Origin: Acidithiobacillus sp.
GTDB taxonomy: Bacteria; Pseudomonadota; Gammaproteobacteria; Acidithiobacillales; Acidithiobacillaceae
Direction of reading: 5' to 3'
DNA: 52,270 nucleotides
NCBI RefSeq assembly: GCF_023255755.1
Contig: NZ_JAGDVS010000164.1
Coordinates: 1-52,270 of the forward strand
Positions 27,839 to 37,851 of the stretch are shown here, one piece after another. The notes below the pieces were generated by a model. The model was not told the DNA's origin. It saw only the letters and a list, made by a program, of their open reading frames with translations, and did no database searches. Both the position numbers and the translations under genes were made by a program. How positions within the stretch are numbered: position 1 is the first letter of the stretch; each line of letters begins with the position of its first letter.

Positions 27839-29680
27839 TCACGCACGAACTTTTTGGAGTTCCGGCATATCTTCCACTCCCTCATGCAAGCGCTGCAATT
27901 GCGCGAACTGACGATAAATCGGACAAGAATCCAAAAGCTCCCGGTGATTCCCCACAGCGACCAGCCTTCCCTTATCCAGCACCGCAATACGTGACGCATG
28001 AATAACCGTCGCCAACCGATGTGCCGCAACGAGGGTGGTGCGCTGAGCGGTAAGATTGCCCAGCGCCTCCTGAATAATGCGTTCGTTCTCTGCATCCAGG
28101 GCACTGGTGGCCTCATCCAGGATCAGTACGCGTGGATTACGCAGAATGGCCCGGGCAATGGCAATACGCTGACGTTGCCCGCCCGACAAAGTAACGCCCT
28201 TCTCCCCCACATGGGTCTGCAGCCGCCCCTTCAGACGATCAGAAAATTCATCCACCCGCGCCGCACACACCGCCTCCAGAAGGTCAGCCTCGCTCGCGTC
28301 CGGACGGGCCATCATGATGTTTTCCGCAATACTCATGGAGAAAATCACCGGATGCTGAGGCACCACCGCCAGTTGTTGCCGCAACGAATGGAGCGGCAAG
28401 GTGTTAATATCGACCCCGTCCAGCAAAATGTGGCCCCGACTCGGCTGATAATGGCGCAACAACAGGGAAAATAACGTACTTTTACCAGCACCAGAGGCAC
28501 CCACAAAGGCCATCGTTTCTCCCTCGGCAATGTCGAAAGAGATATTTGCAATCGCGTGGCAATCGCTACGTGACGGATAACTGAAAGATACATCATCCAG
28601 ACGCAGGCGGGCGGGCCTTACCCGCTGCGCCAGCAGTCCGTCGTTCACATGAGGTGGCGCTGCATCCTGTATGGAGGAGACAGGTGCACTTGCCTCCGGC
28701 GTCTCATCCAGCAGGGCCAACAGCCGCTCCGTCGCCCCGGCTAAACGCGCCATGCTGCCCCACAGTTCGCCGAGGGCGGCGAGAGAAGTCGCTGCCATCA
28801 GGGCGTAGAGCAGAAAAGCCGCCAGCACCCCGATCCCCACTTCGTGGCGCAACACGGCCAACCCACCCCAATAGAGCATCACACTGAGCGCCAGGAATAC
28901 GAGCCCGCCGGTCAAAAAGGTGGACCACAATTGCACCATCACCCGGGACCAGACTTGCCCCAGTAACAACCGGATATCGCGCCGATAATGTTCCTCCGTC
29001 TGCGGCTCCAGGGTCAACGCCTGAATCACCCGGATACCATTGACCGACTCTTCCGTATGCGCGCTCAGATCAGCTAGGTAGTCCTGCTCGTTGCGGCTGT
29101 AGCGACGTTGCAGGCGGCCGGATTTCAGGTTGATGAGCACCAGCAGAGGTAAGGCGACCAAGCCGGGGATGATCAGTTGCGGCAGGGTGGCGGCCATCAG
29201 CGTCAGCGCCCCGATCAGGGTAATGCCACTTTGCAGGCTGCGCCCCAGTACCCCGGTCAAGCCAAAACGCAGGATGGTCACATCGCTGCTGAGCCGGGAA
29301 ATGACCTCTCCGGTGCGAAAAACCTCATAAAAAACAGCAGGCAAATGCAAGGCATGACTGAACACCATAGTACGGAGGTCCGCCACCACACCTTGTCCGA
29401 TCCAGGTGGCCAGGGCATCGCGCAGGGCGCGCATGGCGACAGTGAACAGTCCCAATCCCAGCAGGGCGGCACTGATCCACAGCAGCGCCGGGTAGCTGTG
29501 AAATCCCTTATCAAGAATCCAGCGCGCGCCCTGCGGCAGCACCAGCGCACTGGCGGCGCTCAGCAACAGGGCCAGTGCATAGAACAGCAGATACACACGA
29601 CGGGTCAGCAAAAACGGCTTGAGCTTCCACAACACCCAGACATTTCTGTTGACCGGACGTTGCCACGGATTTTGCGCCAC
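27839..29680 (-). CDS. MsbA-like ABC exporter (fused permease-ATPase)
   Basis: This 613-residue half-transporter has six transmembrane helices (about 25 to 310) followed by an ATPase. Walker A is GASGAGKST (near residue 398). The Q-loop is VVPQHPVIF, the signature LSGGQRQR, and Walker B VLILDEATSALD; the H-loop His is in AAHRLATV. It would dimerise and export a lipid or hydrophobic compound from the inner membrane. The substrate is not indicated: it lies between copA and the pspA operon, without a lipid A cluster. The N-terminal WQRPVNRN stretch is cytoplasmic. The length is standard. Confidence 0.92.
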   Translation of the reverse strand: MAQNPWQRPVNRNVWVLWKLKPFLLTRRVYLLFYALALLLSAASALVLPQGARWILDKGFHSYPALLWISAALLGLGLFTVAMRALRDALATWIGQGVVADLRTMVFSHALHLPAVFYEVFRTGEVISRLSSDVTILRFGLTGVLGRSLQSGITLIGALTLMAATLPQLIIPGLVALPLLVLINLKSGRLQRRYSRNEQDYLADLSAHTEESVNGIRVIQALTLEPQTEEHYRRDIRLLLGQVWSRVMVQLWSTFLTGGLVFLALSVMLYWGGLAVLRHEVGIGVLAAFLLYALMAATSLAALGELWGSMARLAGATERLLALLDETPEASAPVSSIQDAAPPHVNDGLLAQRVRPARLRLDDVSFSYPSRSDCHAIANISFDIAEGETMAFVGASGAGKSTLFSLLLRHYQPSRGHILLDGVDINTLPLHSLRQQLAVVPQHPVIFSMSIAENIMMARPDASEADLLEAVCAARVDEFSDRLKGRLQTHVGEKGVTLSGGQRQRIAIARAILRNPRVLILDEATSALDAENERIIQEALGNLTAQRTTLVAAHRLATVIHASRIAVLDKGRLVAVGNHRELLDSCPIYRQFAQLQRLHEGVEDMPELQKVRA

Positions 29681-29738
29681 ATATCACCTGACAATACACG
29701 GAGAATGCCTCAGCATACTCCATTCACCCGCCTGGTGC

Positions 29739-32174
29739 TCAGGGTGCTGCCGCCCAGGGCTGTAAACGTTTCAGCCGCAGACTGTTGCTGAGTACAAAAA
29801 TCGAAGACAGTCCCATGGCCACGCCTGCAAGCATCGGGTTGAGCTGAATTCCGAAGGGAATAGCCACACCGGCAGCAACAGGTATCAGCAGAATGTTATA
29901 AAAAAAAGCCCAGAACAGATTACCGCGAATGGTCCGCATGCTTTGGCGTGCCGCCTGAATCGCGGTAATGACCCCCCCCAGATCTCCATGGGTAAGCGTG
30001 ATATCCGCCGCCTCCATCGCGATGTCCGTACCTGAGGCGAGGGCCATGCCCACATCCGCCTGCGCCAGCGCCGGCGAATCGTTGATGCCCTCCCCGACAA
30101 AAACCACTTTGCGGCCCTTTCCCTGTAGTTGACGCACGATCTCCGCCTTATCCTGCGGCAATACCTGCGCATAGATCTCGTCAATCCCCAACTGGCCGCC
30201 AATCACCCGGGCCGCAGCCTCGGCATCGCCCGTCACCATCGCCACCCTTAAGCCCAACGCCCTGAGCGCCCGGACCACCTGGGCAGATTCCGGCCGGACC
30301 ACATCGCTGATCCCCAGCAGTCCCAGCAGGCGGCCATCCCTGGCTACATAGACGATGGTCCTGCCGGTCTGCTGCAAATCGCCCGCAGAAGACTCCGGCA
30401 TAATGATCCCGTGTTCACGCATCCAGGCTAACGTACCTGCAAGCACGATCTCTCCATCCACCCTGCCCTGCACACCCTTCCCCGGGGATGCCATAAAATC
30501 ACGCACTGCCGGGAGATCCAGATGACGCTCGCCCGCAGCCACCAGTACCGCGTGTGCCAGGGGGTGCTCGGAAGCACTCTCCACGGCAGCAGCCATCTGC
30601 AATAAATACCCGGGATCCGTCGCCTCAATCTGCGTCACCGCCGGACGCCCATAGGTCAGGGTCCCGGTCTTATCCAGGCAAACCGTATCCACCGCTGCCA
30701 GAGACTCCAGTGCCTCCCCCTTGCGAAAAAGCACCCCCAGTTCCGCGGCGCGTCCGGTACCGACCATCACCGCCGCCGGGGTCGCCAACCCCATCGCACA
30801 GGGGCAGGCCACCACCAGCACCGCCACCGCCGAGAGCATGGCGAGGGTGATCGCGGGCGGCGGCCCGAACAGCAGCCAGAAGACAAAGCTCAGCAGAGCG
30901 ATAAGGATCACCAGCGGTGTAAAAATTCGCACCACCCGATCCGCCAGGCCTTGAATCGGTAACTTGCCCGTTTGCGCCTGCTCCACCAGCCGGATGATCT
31001 GCGCCAGCACCGTATCCCGGCCCACCGAGGTCGCCCTGATCAGCAGACGCCCCTCGCGGTTCACCGTGCCGCCCACCACCGGATCACCCTGCTTTTTATG
31101 CTCTGGCAGTGGTTCGCCGGTGAGCATAGCTGTGTCCACGTGGGAGTCGCCATCCACGACCACGCCATCCACGGGCAAACGTTCCCCCGGTCTGACCACC
31201 ACCTGATCGCCCAGAACAACGGCGCCGATCGCCACCTGCAACTCCTCGCCGTCGCGCAACACATGGGCCTCCTTTGCCTGCAGACCCAGCAACTGCTTGA
31301 TCGCTGCGGAAGTCCTTCCCTTCGCCAGTTCTTCCAGATATTTACCGAAGAGAACCGCCGCAATCACCACTGCCGCGGAGTCAAAATAGACATGCCGGGC
31401 ACTGGTGGGGAACCAGTCTGGCGCCACGAGGACCAGCATGCTATACAGCCAAGCCGCTCCAGTTCCCGTGGCTACCAAGGAATTCATATCCGGCGACAGA
31501 TGGCGATAGGCGAGAAAACCCGGCCGGAAAAATCGCCGACCAGGACCCGCCAGCACGATCGTCGCCAATCCCGCCTGCACCCAGGCCCAAAACTGCGGAA
31601 AAAGCTCCAGGCGGCCCAGCAGACGATCCAGTGCCGGAACCAGCGCCATGCCCATGGAGAGCAGCAGAATGGGGAGAGCCAGCACCACCGCGATGACGAC
31701 ATCCCGGCGCATGGCGCGGATGACCTGCGCTTTGCGGTCAGCGACGGCCACATCCTCCAGCACCGTGCGCGCCCCATATCCGGCCGCGGTCACTGCGGCG
31801 ATCAAGGTGTTTTGGTCCAGAGTATCCGGCAGATAGCGCAGTGCCGCCCGTTCTGTGGCGAGATTGACCGTCGCCTCCAGCACGCCGGGCAGGCGGCGCA
31901 GACTGCGCTCCACCCTCCCCACGCAGGACGCACAGGTCATCCCTTCGATAACCAGTTCCGTCTCCGCGATCACGGGCGTGTAGCCGCTTTCTGTGATGGC
32001 CGCAGTCAGTGCGTCAGGGGTAATCTGCGTCGGATCGTACTGCACTGTGGCCTGTTCCGTACTCAAATTCACCACCGCGGCCTGCACCCCCGGCAAGCGG
32101 TTCAGGGTGCGCTCCACCCGGCTGCTGCAAGAGGCGCAGGTCATGCCCTCTATTCCAATTTCTACGTTCGCCAT
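29739..32174 (-). CDS. copA: Copper-exporting P1B-type ATPase
   Basis: This 811-residue pump (ATG 32174; a GGGGA motif 8 bases upstream) has two N-terminal heavy-metal-associated domains, [13 protein letters not shown] near residue 15 and [13 protein letters not shown] near 80. Eight membrane helices carry the transport motif [12 protein letters not shown] near 455. The phosphorylation motif DKTGTLTYG is near 498, TGE in MLTGEPLP, and [19 protein letters not shown] at the hinge. CPC with two CxxC domains is the Cu(I)-exporting subgroup. An upstream ATG at 32204 adds ten unrelated residues. It is divergent from the aminotransferase gene. A promoter with a long spacer lies upstream. Confidence 0.95.
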   Translation of the reverse strand: MANVEIGIEGMTCASCSSRVERTLNRLPGVQAAVVNLSTEQATVQYDPTQITPDALTAAITESGYTPVIAETELVIEGMTCASCVGRVERSLRRLPGVLEATVNLATERAALRYLPDTLDQNTLIAAVTAAGYGARTVLEDVAVADRKAQVIRAMRRDVVIAVVLALPILLLSMGMALVPALDRLLGRLELFPQFWAWVQAGLATIVLAGPGRRFFRPGFLAYRHLSPDMNSLVATGTGAAWLYSMLVLVAPDWFPTSARHVYFDSAAVVIAAVLFGKYLEELAKGRTSAAIKQLLGLQAKEAHVLRDGEELQVAIGAVVLGDQVVVRPGERLPVDGVVVDGDSHVDTAMLTGEPLPEHKKQGDPVVGGTVNREGRLLIRATSVGRDTVLAQIIRLVEQAQTGKLPIQGLADRVVRIFTPLVILIALLSFVFWLLFGPPPAITLAMLSAVAVLVVACPCAMGLATPAAVMVGTGRAAELGVLFRKGEALESLAAVDTVCLDKTGTLTYGRPAVTQIEATDPGYLLQMAAAVESASEHPLAHAVLVAAGERHLDLPAVRDFMASPGKGVQGRVDGEIVLAGTLAWMREHGIIMPESSAGDLQQTGRTIVYVARDGRLLGLLGISDVVRPESAQVVRALRALGLRVAMVTGDAEAAARVIGGQLGIDEIYAQVLPQDKAEIVRQLQGKGRKVVFVGEGINDSPALAQADVGMALASGTDIAMEAADITLTHGDLGGVITAIQAARQSMRTIRGNLFWAFFYNILLIPVAAGVAIPFGIQLNPMLAGVAMGLSSIFVLSNSLRLKRLQPWAAAP

Positions 32175-32231
32175 AATCACGTCCCCTGCCTTCCGGCCAC
32201 TCAAGCGGTGTCGACTGGATACATGGTGAAA

Positions 32232-32262
32232 ATCGTACTCTTCTAGTCGATTGTAATGTCAA
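32232..32262 (-). promoter_or_regulatory. Candidate copA promoter with 19-bp spacer
   Basis: On the minus strand TTGACA is followed after 19 bases by TACGAT, about 60 bases before the copA start. A 19-bp spacer is the hallmark of MerR-family (CueR-type) activated promoters, but the dyad between the boxes is weak, so regulator type is uncertain. No cueR gene is adjacent. Confidence 0.4.
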
Positions 32263-32388
32263 TCCTTCACATCCCACATCCCGGCAAATACCTGCCTCGC
32301 GCAAAATAGTTGATTTTAGTCGAAGGATGCTTATCATTTGCGCTCTTGCGCGCATTTTCCGCGCCCGATGAAATTGCTCCTGGAGTTG

Positions 32389-33576
32389 ATGATTGTGGAT
32401 ATCCGCCTTTCCCGCCGCGTGAATGCGGTGCGCCCCTCCCCCACCCTTGCGGTCACTGCCCGTGCCCAGCAACTGCGCCGCGAAGGGAAGGATATTGTCA
32501 GTCTGGGTGCTGGGGAACCGGACTTCGACACCCCGGAGTACATCAAGGAAGCGGCCATCGCCGCCATCCGGCAGGGCTTCACCAAATACACCGCCGTCGG
32601 CGGCACGCCGGAGCTGAAAGCCGCCATCATCGGCAAATTCGCGCACGACAACCATCTGTCATACCGCCCCGATGAAATTCTTGTTTCCGTCGGCGGCAAG
32701 CAAAGCTTCTTCAATCTTTGTCAGGCCCTTCTGGATGCGGGTGATGAAGTCATCATTCCCGCGCCCTACTGGGTGTCTTATCCGGACATCGTGCTACTGG
32801 CGGAAGCACGGCCTGTCATCATCGATACCGACGCCAGCCAGCGTTTCAAGATCAGTCCGGAGCAACTGGATGAGGCGATTACCCCCAACACCCGCCTGCT
32901 GGTCATCAACAGCCCCTCCAACCCCTCCGGCGTGGCCTACAGCCGCCCGGAACTGGAAGCCCTGGGCGAGGTACTTCGCCGTCATCCGCATATCCTCATC
33001 GCCAGCGATGACATGTATGAGAAAATCCGTTTCTACGATGAAGACTTTGTCAATATCGCCAATGCCTGCCCGGATCTGACCCCGCGCTGCATCGTCATGA
33101 ATGGCGTGTCCAAGGCCTATGCCATGACCGGGTGGCGCATCGGCTACTGCGCCGGCCCCAAAGCGCTGATCACCGCAATGAATACGGTACAGTCCCAGAG
33201 CACCTCCAATCCCACCTCCATCGCCCAGGTGGCCGCCCAGGCAGCGCTGGAAGGTGGCGACAGCGCCATCCACGAAATGGTGCATGCCTTCAAGCGGCGC
33301 CACCAATACGTCTACGACCGCCTGAAAGCGCTGCCCGGCGTTGCTGCCATGCCCTCCGATGGTACCTTTTACAGCTTTCCGGGATTCCGCGAAGTCATGG
33401 CGGCGAAAAGTCTGCGTGACGATCTTGCCCTGGCTGAAGCCTTGCTGGAGGCCGGAGTGGCAGTAGTACCGGGCTCAGCCTTCGGCACGCCTGGCCATAT
33501 CCGCCTGTCCTTCGCGACCAGCGATAAGAATCTGGAGATGGCCCTGGACCGCATCAGCGCTTTTATCAACGCCTAG
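32389..33576 (+). CDS. aspC: Class I aspartate/aromatic aminotransferase
   Basis: PLP enzyme that exchanges amino groups between aspartate (or a related amino acid) and 2-oxoglutarate. The protein is 395 residues from the ATG at 32389. VSLGAGEPDFDTPEYI, YTAVGGTPELK, NSPSNPSGVAYS (PLP-binding Asn), SDDMYEKI (Tyr) and SKAYAMTGWRIGY with the Schiff-base Lys near 235 are all present. SAFGTPGHIRLSFA holds the substrate-binding Arg. This is the Igamma type of thermophiles and many bacteria. Starts at 32338 and 32368 are also possible; I chose the one nearest the family length. The symbol is approximate. Confidence 0.9.
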   Translation: MIVDIRLSRRVNAVRPSPTLAVTARAQQLRREGKDIVSLGAGEPDFDTPEYIKEAAIAAIRQGFTKYTAVGGTPELKAAIIGKFAHDNHLSYRPDEILVSVGGKQSFFNLCQALLDAGDEVIIPAPYWVSYPDIVLLAEARPVIIDTDASQRFKISPEQLDEAITPNTRLLVINSPSNPSGVAYSRPELEALGEVLRRHPHILIASDDMYEKIRFYDEDFVNIANACPDLTPRCIVMNGVSKAYAMTGWRIGYCAGPKALITAMNTVQSQSTSNPTSIAQVAAQAALEGGDSAIHEMVHAFKRRHQYVYDRLKALPGVAAMPSDGTFYSFPGFREVMAAKSLRDDLALAEALLEAGVAVVPGSAFGTPGHIRLSFATSDKNLEMALDRISAFINA

Positions 33577-33615
33577 ACCGCCCCGAGAACCGGGATCGCG
33601 TTACCGCAGGATCAA

Positions 33616-33639
33616 CCCCGCTCAGGAAGCGGGGCAGAT
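33616..33639 (+). terminator. Hairpin after the aminotransferase gene
   Basis: CCCCGCT-5-AGCGGGG followed by CAGATTTT, 40 bases after the stop. It overlaps the last codons of the convergent purT gene. Confidence 0.45.
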
Positions 33640-34806
33640 TTTGATCGCCGCAGCAACCCGGCGGGCGCGCTCCCGGGCTTCCTCCACATCATCGGCGCAT
33701 GCAATACCTACCCCGAGGCGCCTGAGCTTGCTGGCTGTCGGCTTGCCGAAAAGCCGCAGATCGCTTTCCGGCACCGCCAGCGCCTCCTCCAGCCCAGAAT
33801 ACACCGGCCCCCAACCGAGTTCCTTCCCGCGAATCACCGCAGACGCCGCCGGACGCCGGAAGCCCGGATCGACCGGCAAACCCAAAATGGCACGCAGGTG
33901 CAGGTCGAACTCACTCTGACGCTGACTGGCAAGGGTCACCAGACCCGTATCATGAGGGCGCGGCGAGAGCTCACTGAAGATGACCTCTTCACCACGCACG
34001 AAAAACTCCACTCCGTACAGTCCCCGTCCGCCCAGATTGCCGGTCACCAATTGCGCCATCTTTTCCGCCTGCTGCAAAGCGGCCTCGCTCATCGGCTGCG
34101 GCTGCCAGGACTCCACATAATCGCCGGCCTCCTGACGATGCCCGATAGGCGCACAAAAAGTCGTCCCCAAGACAGAGCGCACGGTCAGCAGGGTGATCTC
34201 GAAGTCGAAATCCACAAAGCCCTCGACAATAATCCGCTGGCCGCCGACCCGACCCGCCGTCTGCGCCTCCTGCCAGGCCAGCGCCAGTTCCGCCGCGCCA
34301 CGCACTACGGACTGCCCCTTACCACTGGAGGACATGACCGGCTTAATCACACAGGGAAAGCCCAGCTCCGCCGCCGCCTCTTCCAACTCTGCCAGCGTCC
34401 CGGCGAAGCGATACGGCGATGTCGGCAAGCCCAACTCTTCCGCAGCGAGGCGGCGGATACCCTCGCGGTCCATGGTCAACTGTACTGCCCGTGCCGAGGG
34501 CACCACGGTGGCCAACCCCAGCGCCTCGATTTCCGCCAATGCGGAAGTCGCAATAGCCTCAATTTCCGGCACCACAAAGTGCGGACGCTCGCGTTTGACA
34601 ATGGCCAGAATGGCCTCTGGATCGGTCATATCCAGCACATGGGAACGATGGGCAACTTGCATGGCCGGCGCATCGGCGTAACGATCCACCGCGATCGTCT
34701 CTACCCCCAGCCGCTGCGCGGCTATCAGAACTTCTTTACCCAACTCACCTGCACCGAGCATGAGCAAACGCGTAGCAGAAGCGGAAAGTGGTGTGCCCAG
34801 TTGCAT
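33622..34806 (-). CDS. purT: Formate-dependent phosphoribosylglycinamide formyltransferase (GAR transformylase 2)
   Basis: Formylates GAR in purine synthesis using formate and ATP, without folate. The 394 residues form an ATP-grasp enzyme: [20 protein letters not shown] (residues 15 to 34), [36 protein letters not shown] (ATP loop), [20 protein letters not shown] (metal-binding Glu) and [11 protein letters not shown][10 protein letters not shown] is close to the C-terminus. It is convergent with the aminotransferase gene and divergent from gnd. The length is standard. Confidence 0.96.
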   Translation of the reverse strand: MQLGTPLSASATRLLMLGAGELGKEVLIAAQRLGVETIAVDRYADAPAMQVAHRSHVLDMTDPEAILAIVKRERPHFVVPEIEAIATSALAEIEALGLATVVPSARAVQLTMDREGIRRLAAEELGLPTSPYRFAGTLAELEEAAAELGFPCVIKPVMSSSGKGQSVVRGAAELALAWQEAQTAGRVGGQRIIVEGFVDFDFEITLLTVRSVLGTTFCAPIGHRQEAGDYVESWQPQPMSEAALQQAEKMAQLVTGNLGGRGLYGVEFFVRGEEVIFSELSPRPHDTGLVTLASQRQSEFDLHLRAILGLPVDPGFRRPAASAVIRGKELGWGPVYSGLEEALAVPESDLRLFGKPTASKLRRLGVGIACADDVEEARERARRVAAAIKICPAS

Positions 34807-34905
34807 GGAAATTTCCTTCGTAGCAGTAAAACGGCGACATAAAGGCCCGAACGTCTATACTCATGCTAACATTTTCTGGCAGGCGTGTACGCAAAGGAGC
34901 AAGCA

Positions 34906-35826
34906 ATGAGTAACAAAAGCATCGGGATGGTCGGCTTAGGTCGAATGGGTGCCAATATGGCGCGGCGTCTGCACATCAAGGGTCTGGAAGTCACCGTTTA
35001 CAATCGCCATACCGAAAAATCCACTGATCTGGCTAAAGAAACAGGCATGCACGCTGCCGAAAGTCTGGAAGCCCTCGTTCAGGCCTTGCCCAGCCGCCGG
35101 ATCGTCTGGCTCATGCTCCCCGCCGGAGAGGCCACCCAGAGTCATATCGACTCCATTCTTCCCTTATTGAGCAAGGGCGACATACTGATTAATGGCGCGA
35201 ATGCCTTTTATGAGGACTCCGTCGCCCAATCCAAAAAAGTGGAGGCGGCGGGGGTGCATTACATAGACGCCGGTGTTTCGGGCGGTGTCTGGGGTCTACA
35301 AGAGGGTTATGCCCTGATGGTCGGTGGCAGCCAGGAAGCCGTAGCTCAGGTAACGCCTTTTCTGGAGGCACTGGCACCGGGCACCGACAAAGGCTGGTTG
35401 CACTGTGGCCCCGTCGGCAGCGGCCACTTTGTCAAAATGGTCCACAATGGCATCGAATACGGCATGATGCAGGCCCTCGCCGAAGGCTTCGCCATTTTGC
35501 AAGGCAAAACCGAATTCGGACTGGACCTCGCCAAGGTGGCCGAAATGTGGCGCTATGGCAGCGTCGTCCGCTCCTGGCTTCTTGATCTCACTGCTGACAC
35601 CCTCGCCAAAGATCAGGTGCTCGCCGACATCGCGCCTGTAGTAGCGGACTCCGGCGAAGGTTTGTGGACCGCGCAGGCCGCTCTCGCACTGAAAATTCCC
35701 GCGCCGGTCATTACCCTCGCCTTGCAAATGCGTTGGGCCTCGCAGGGGCGCGACGACTACGCCGCCAAACTCCTGGCGATGATGCGTAACCAGTTTGGCG
35801 GCCATGCCGTGCAAAAGGAGGACTGA
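34906..35826 (+). CDS. gnd: 6-phosphogluconate dehydrogenase, decarboxylating (NAD-type, GndA/YqeC-like)
   Basis: Oxidises 6-phosphogluconate to ribulose-5-phosphate with NAD(P)+. It is the short form (306 residues). GMVGLGRMGANMARRL is the Rossmann loop, with VYNRH after it. DAGVSGGVWGLQEGYALMVG and GPVGSGHFVKMVHNGIEYGMMQ are the substrate-binding signatures, with catalytic Lys in KMVHNGIEY. The ATG at 34906 follows AAAGGAGC at ideal distance. zwf begins one base after its stop, so the two oxidative pentose phosphate steps are one operon. Whether it uses NAD or NADP cannot be settled; VYNRH with Arg after strand 2 suggests NADP is possible. Confidence 0.95.
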   Translation: MSNKSIGMVGLGRMGANMARRLHIKGLEVTVYNRHTEKSTDLAKETGMHAAESLEALVQALPSRRIVWLMLPAGEATQSHIDSILPLLSKGDILINGANAFYEDSVAQSKKVEAAGVHYIDAGVSGGVWGLQEGYALMVGGSQEAVAQVTPFLEALAPGTDKGWLHCGPVGSGHFVKMVHNGIEYGMMQALAEGFAILQGKTEFGLDLAKVAEMWRYGSVVRSWLLDLTADTLAKDQVLADIAPVVADSGEGLWTAQAALALKIPAPVITLALQMRWASQGRDDYAAKLLAMMRNQFGGHAVQKED

Positions 35827-37290
35827 ATGAGTAACTGTAATTGTCAGTTCGTCATTTTTGGGGCTACCGGCGATCTCGCCAGCAAAAAACTTCTCCCCGC
35901 ACTTTATCATCTGCATTGTGCAGGCAGAATGCCTGAAGAACTGCGCATTCTCGCCTTCGGCCGACGACCTTGGGATGACAAAACCTGGCAGGACTTTCTC
36001 CATGAGCAACTGGAAACCTATGCCAGCAATTATCACGCGGACCACTTTGCCGATTTTTGCAGGCATTTTGAATATGTGCGCGGTGAAATCCATGAGCCGG
36101 AATCTTACGCCAGACTCCACAGCCTGCTGACCCCGGCAGGGGCCGAAAAACCAGCAGGTACCATTTTTTATCTCGCTATTCGTCCCACCGATTTTATTCC
36201 GGTGGTACAACGCCTTTCCGAGGCAGGATTCAATCAGGATGGCGACTACCGCATCGTCATTGAAAAGCCCTTCGGGGATGATCTGGAAAGTGCCGTACAA
36301 CTCAATGAGCAGTTGCATCGTCACTTCCACGAAGACCAGATATATCGTATCGATCATTATCTTGGCAAAGAAATTGTCCAGAATCTGCTGGTTTTTCGTT
36401 TCGCCAACCTGGCGATTGAAGCGATATGGAACCGTAATTACATCGACCACGTCCAGATAACGGTGGCCGAAGATATCGGCATTGAAAATCGGGCTGGCTA
36501 TTATGATCAGGCCGGTGCTCTGCGCGATATGCTGCAAAATCACCTGATGCAGGTTCTCACTCTGGTCGCCATGGAACCACCACCTTCGCTGGAGGCAGAT
36601 AGCCTGCGCGACGAAAAAGTCAAAGTCCTGCGCTCAATCCGCCCTATTCCCAAATCGGCTGTTACCGCCTATGCCATGCGCGCGCAGTATGGGCCTGGCG
36701 TTGTCCACGATAAACACGTCCCCGGCTATCAGGACGAGGCGGGTGTTGAGCCCAACTCGGTAACAGAAACCTTTGTCGCCGCCAAGTTTTACATTGATAA
36801 CTGGCGCTGGCGCGGCGTGCCCTTTTATTTGCGTACCGGCAAACGTCTTACTGCCAAGACCTCCAGCGTGGCCATCCGCTTCCGTCATACACCGCAACAA
36901 CTCTTCCGCGAAACCAGTATCGAACGTATTGAGCCCAACTGGATATTGCTCTCTCTGGAACCGGAGAGCCTTAAAATTGAAATCCAGGTCAAGGAACCGG
37001 GTCTGGAAATGCGCGTTCGCCCCGTACAACTCAACGCATCTTACCGCAAAGATGGTGAGCAGGAGCTGGATGCCTATGAGGCCCTGCTGCTAGACGTGAT
37101 GCAAGGCGACAAAGCCCTGTTCATCCGCTTTGACGAGGTCGAATGGGCCTGGCGCGTCGTCGACCCTATCATCAAGTCCTGGGGACGGGAGACCGACTAC
37201 ATCCTCACCTACCCCTCTGGCTCCTGGGGACCAGACGAGGCCACCCGGATCATGGACAAAGAAGACCACTACTGGCGCAATCAGATCTGA
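35827..37290 (+). CDS. zwf: Glucose-6-phosphate 1-dehydrogenase
   Basis: Makes 6-phosphogluconolactone and NADPH from glucose-6-phosphate. The 487 residues begin with the nucleotide-binding motif FVIFGATGDLASKKLLPALY. IEKPFGDD and the catalytic RIDHYLGKE are intact. NYIDHVQITVAEDIGIENR and GNRAGYYD-like sequence and RGVPFYLRTGKRL follow. It starts directly after gnd, with AAAGGAGG upstream. With gnd it is the local source of NADPH, relevant to the mercuric reductase genes about 7 kb away. Confidence 0.98.
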   Translation: MSNCNCQFVIFGATGDLASKKLLPALYHLHCAGRMPEELRILAFGRRPWDDKTWQDFLHEQLETYASNYHADHFADFCRHFEYVRGEIHEPESYARLHSLLTPAGAEKPAGTIFYLAIRPTDFIPVVQRLSEAGFNQDGDYRIVIEKPFGDDLESAVQLNEQLHRHFHEDQIYRIDHYLGKEIVQNLLVFRFANLAIEAIWNRNYIDHVQITVAEDIGIENRAGYYDQAGALRDMLQNHLMQVLTLVAMEPPPSLEADSLRDEKVKVLRSIRPIPKSAVTAYAMRAQYGPGVVHDKHVPGYQDEAGVEPNSVTETFVAAKFYIDNWRWRGVPFYLRTGKRLTAKTSSVAIRFRHTPQQLFRETSIERIEPNWILLSLEPESLKIEIQVKEPGLEMRVRPVQLNASYRKDGEQELDAYEALLLDVMQGDKALFIRFDEVEWAWRVVDPIIKSWGRETDYILTYPSGSWGPDEATRIMDKEDHYWRNQI

Positions 37291-37300
37291 GTGAGAGCCC

Positions 37301-37322
37301 GGCGGAGGCCACCTCCTCCGCC
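37301..37322 (+). terminator. Hairpin downstream of zwf
   Basis: GGCGGAGG-6-CCTCCGCC forms a perfect 8-bp stem 10 bases after the zwf stop. There is no T-run, so it may be an RNA-stabilising or Rho-assisted element. The remainder of 37323-37554 holds no gene; a GATAAT box near 37488 could promote the arsR-type gene. Confidence 0.4.
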
Positions 37323-37554
37323 AGCGCCGTTAGATGTCGTCCGTTGCACACAGCAAAAACCCCATAGAACTCAATAGCCCCAAGGTACCCCACAAAAAAG
37401 CGTAGCCGACAGGCTACAATATAGCTCGGCTGCGCGCCATCATATCATCGGGCATTTTCAAACTTATGCAAACAATACAGGCCAGTGCGATAATATGGCA
37501 CGATCTATGCTAAATATGGGCGAAGATCGTATTCTGATGACAAGGAGCCTAACC

Positions 37555-37848
37555 ATGCAAAATCCCATTATTCCCGAACGCAAGATTGAGCAGCTTTCCG
37601 AGGTGATCAAAGCCATGTCTCACCCCCTGCGATACAAGATTATCTGCCTGCTGGGACGAGGCGAAATGAGCATGCAAAGCCTCGTGAAAGCCATCAATAC
37701 CAGCCATAGCAATGCATCGCAGCATCTTGCCTTATTGCAGGACAGCGGCTTGGTGCTGGTGCGACGGGTAGCCAGTCGTGTGTACTTTCGCATCCGGGAT
37801 CAGCGCACTCTACGCCTGCTGGCCATGAGTCACCACGTCCTCGCCTGA
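37555..37848 (+). CDS. ArsR/SmtB-family winged-helix regulator
   Basis: This 97-residue protein starts at the ATG at 37555 after AAGGAGC. MSHPLRYKIICLLGRGEMSM, then SLVKAINTSHSNASQHLALL (recognition helix) and DSGLVLVRRVASRVYFRI form a complete ArsR fold. Only one Cys is present, in IICLL, so the classical metal-site cysteines (CVC) are absent. It may sense something other than a metal, perhaps redox or sulfur compounds. Its gene ends 3 bases before the convergent dusA stop. The target is unknown. It resembles the BigR/SqrR-type family in general shape but lacks the two Cys. Confidence 0.85.
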   Translation: MQNPIIPERKIEQLSEVIKAMSHPLRYKIICLLGRGEMSMQSLVKAINTSHSNASQHLALLQDSGLVLVRRVASRVYFRIRDQRTLRLLAMSHHVLA

Positions 37849-37851
37849 CTT

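Noticed and set aside
27709-28116. 135-residue minus-strand frame overlapping the ABC exporter end
   Set aside because: Out-of-frame overlap with the exporter C-terminus, which contains Walker B and H-loop; no ribosome site or family.
30972-32246. 424-residue frame opposite copA
   Set aside because: Antisense shadow; His/Arg/Gln-rich composition typical of a reversed GC-rich gene.
33898-34842. 314-residue frame opposite purT
   Set aside because: Antisense shadow of purT.
35296-36543. 415-residue frame opposite gnd-zwf
   Set aside because: Antisense shadow spanning two known genes and their junction.
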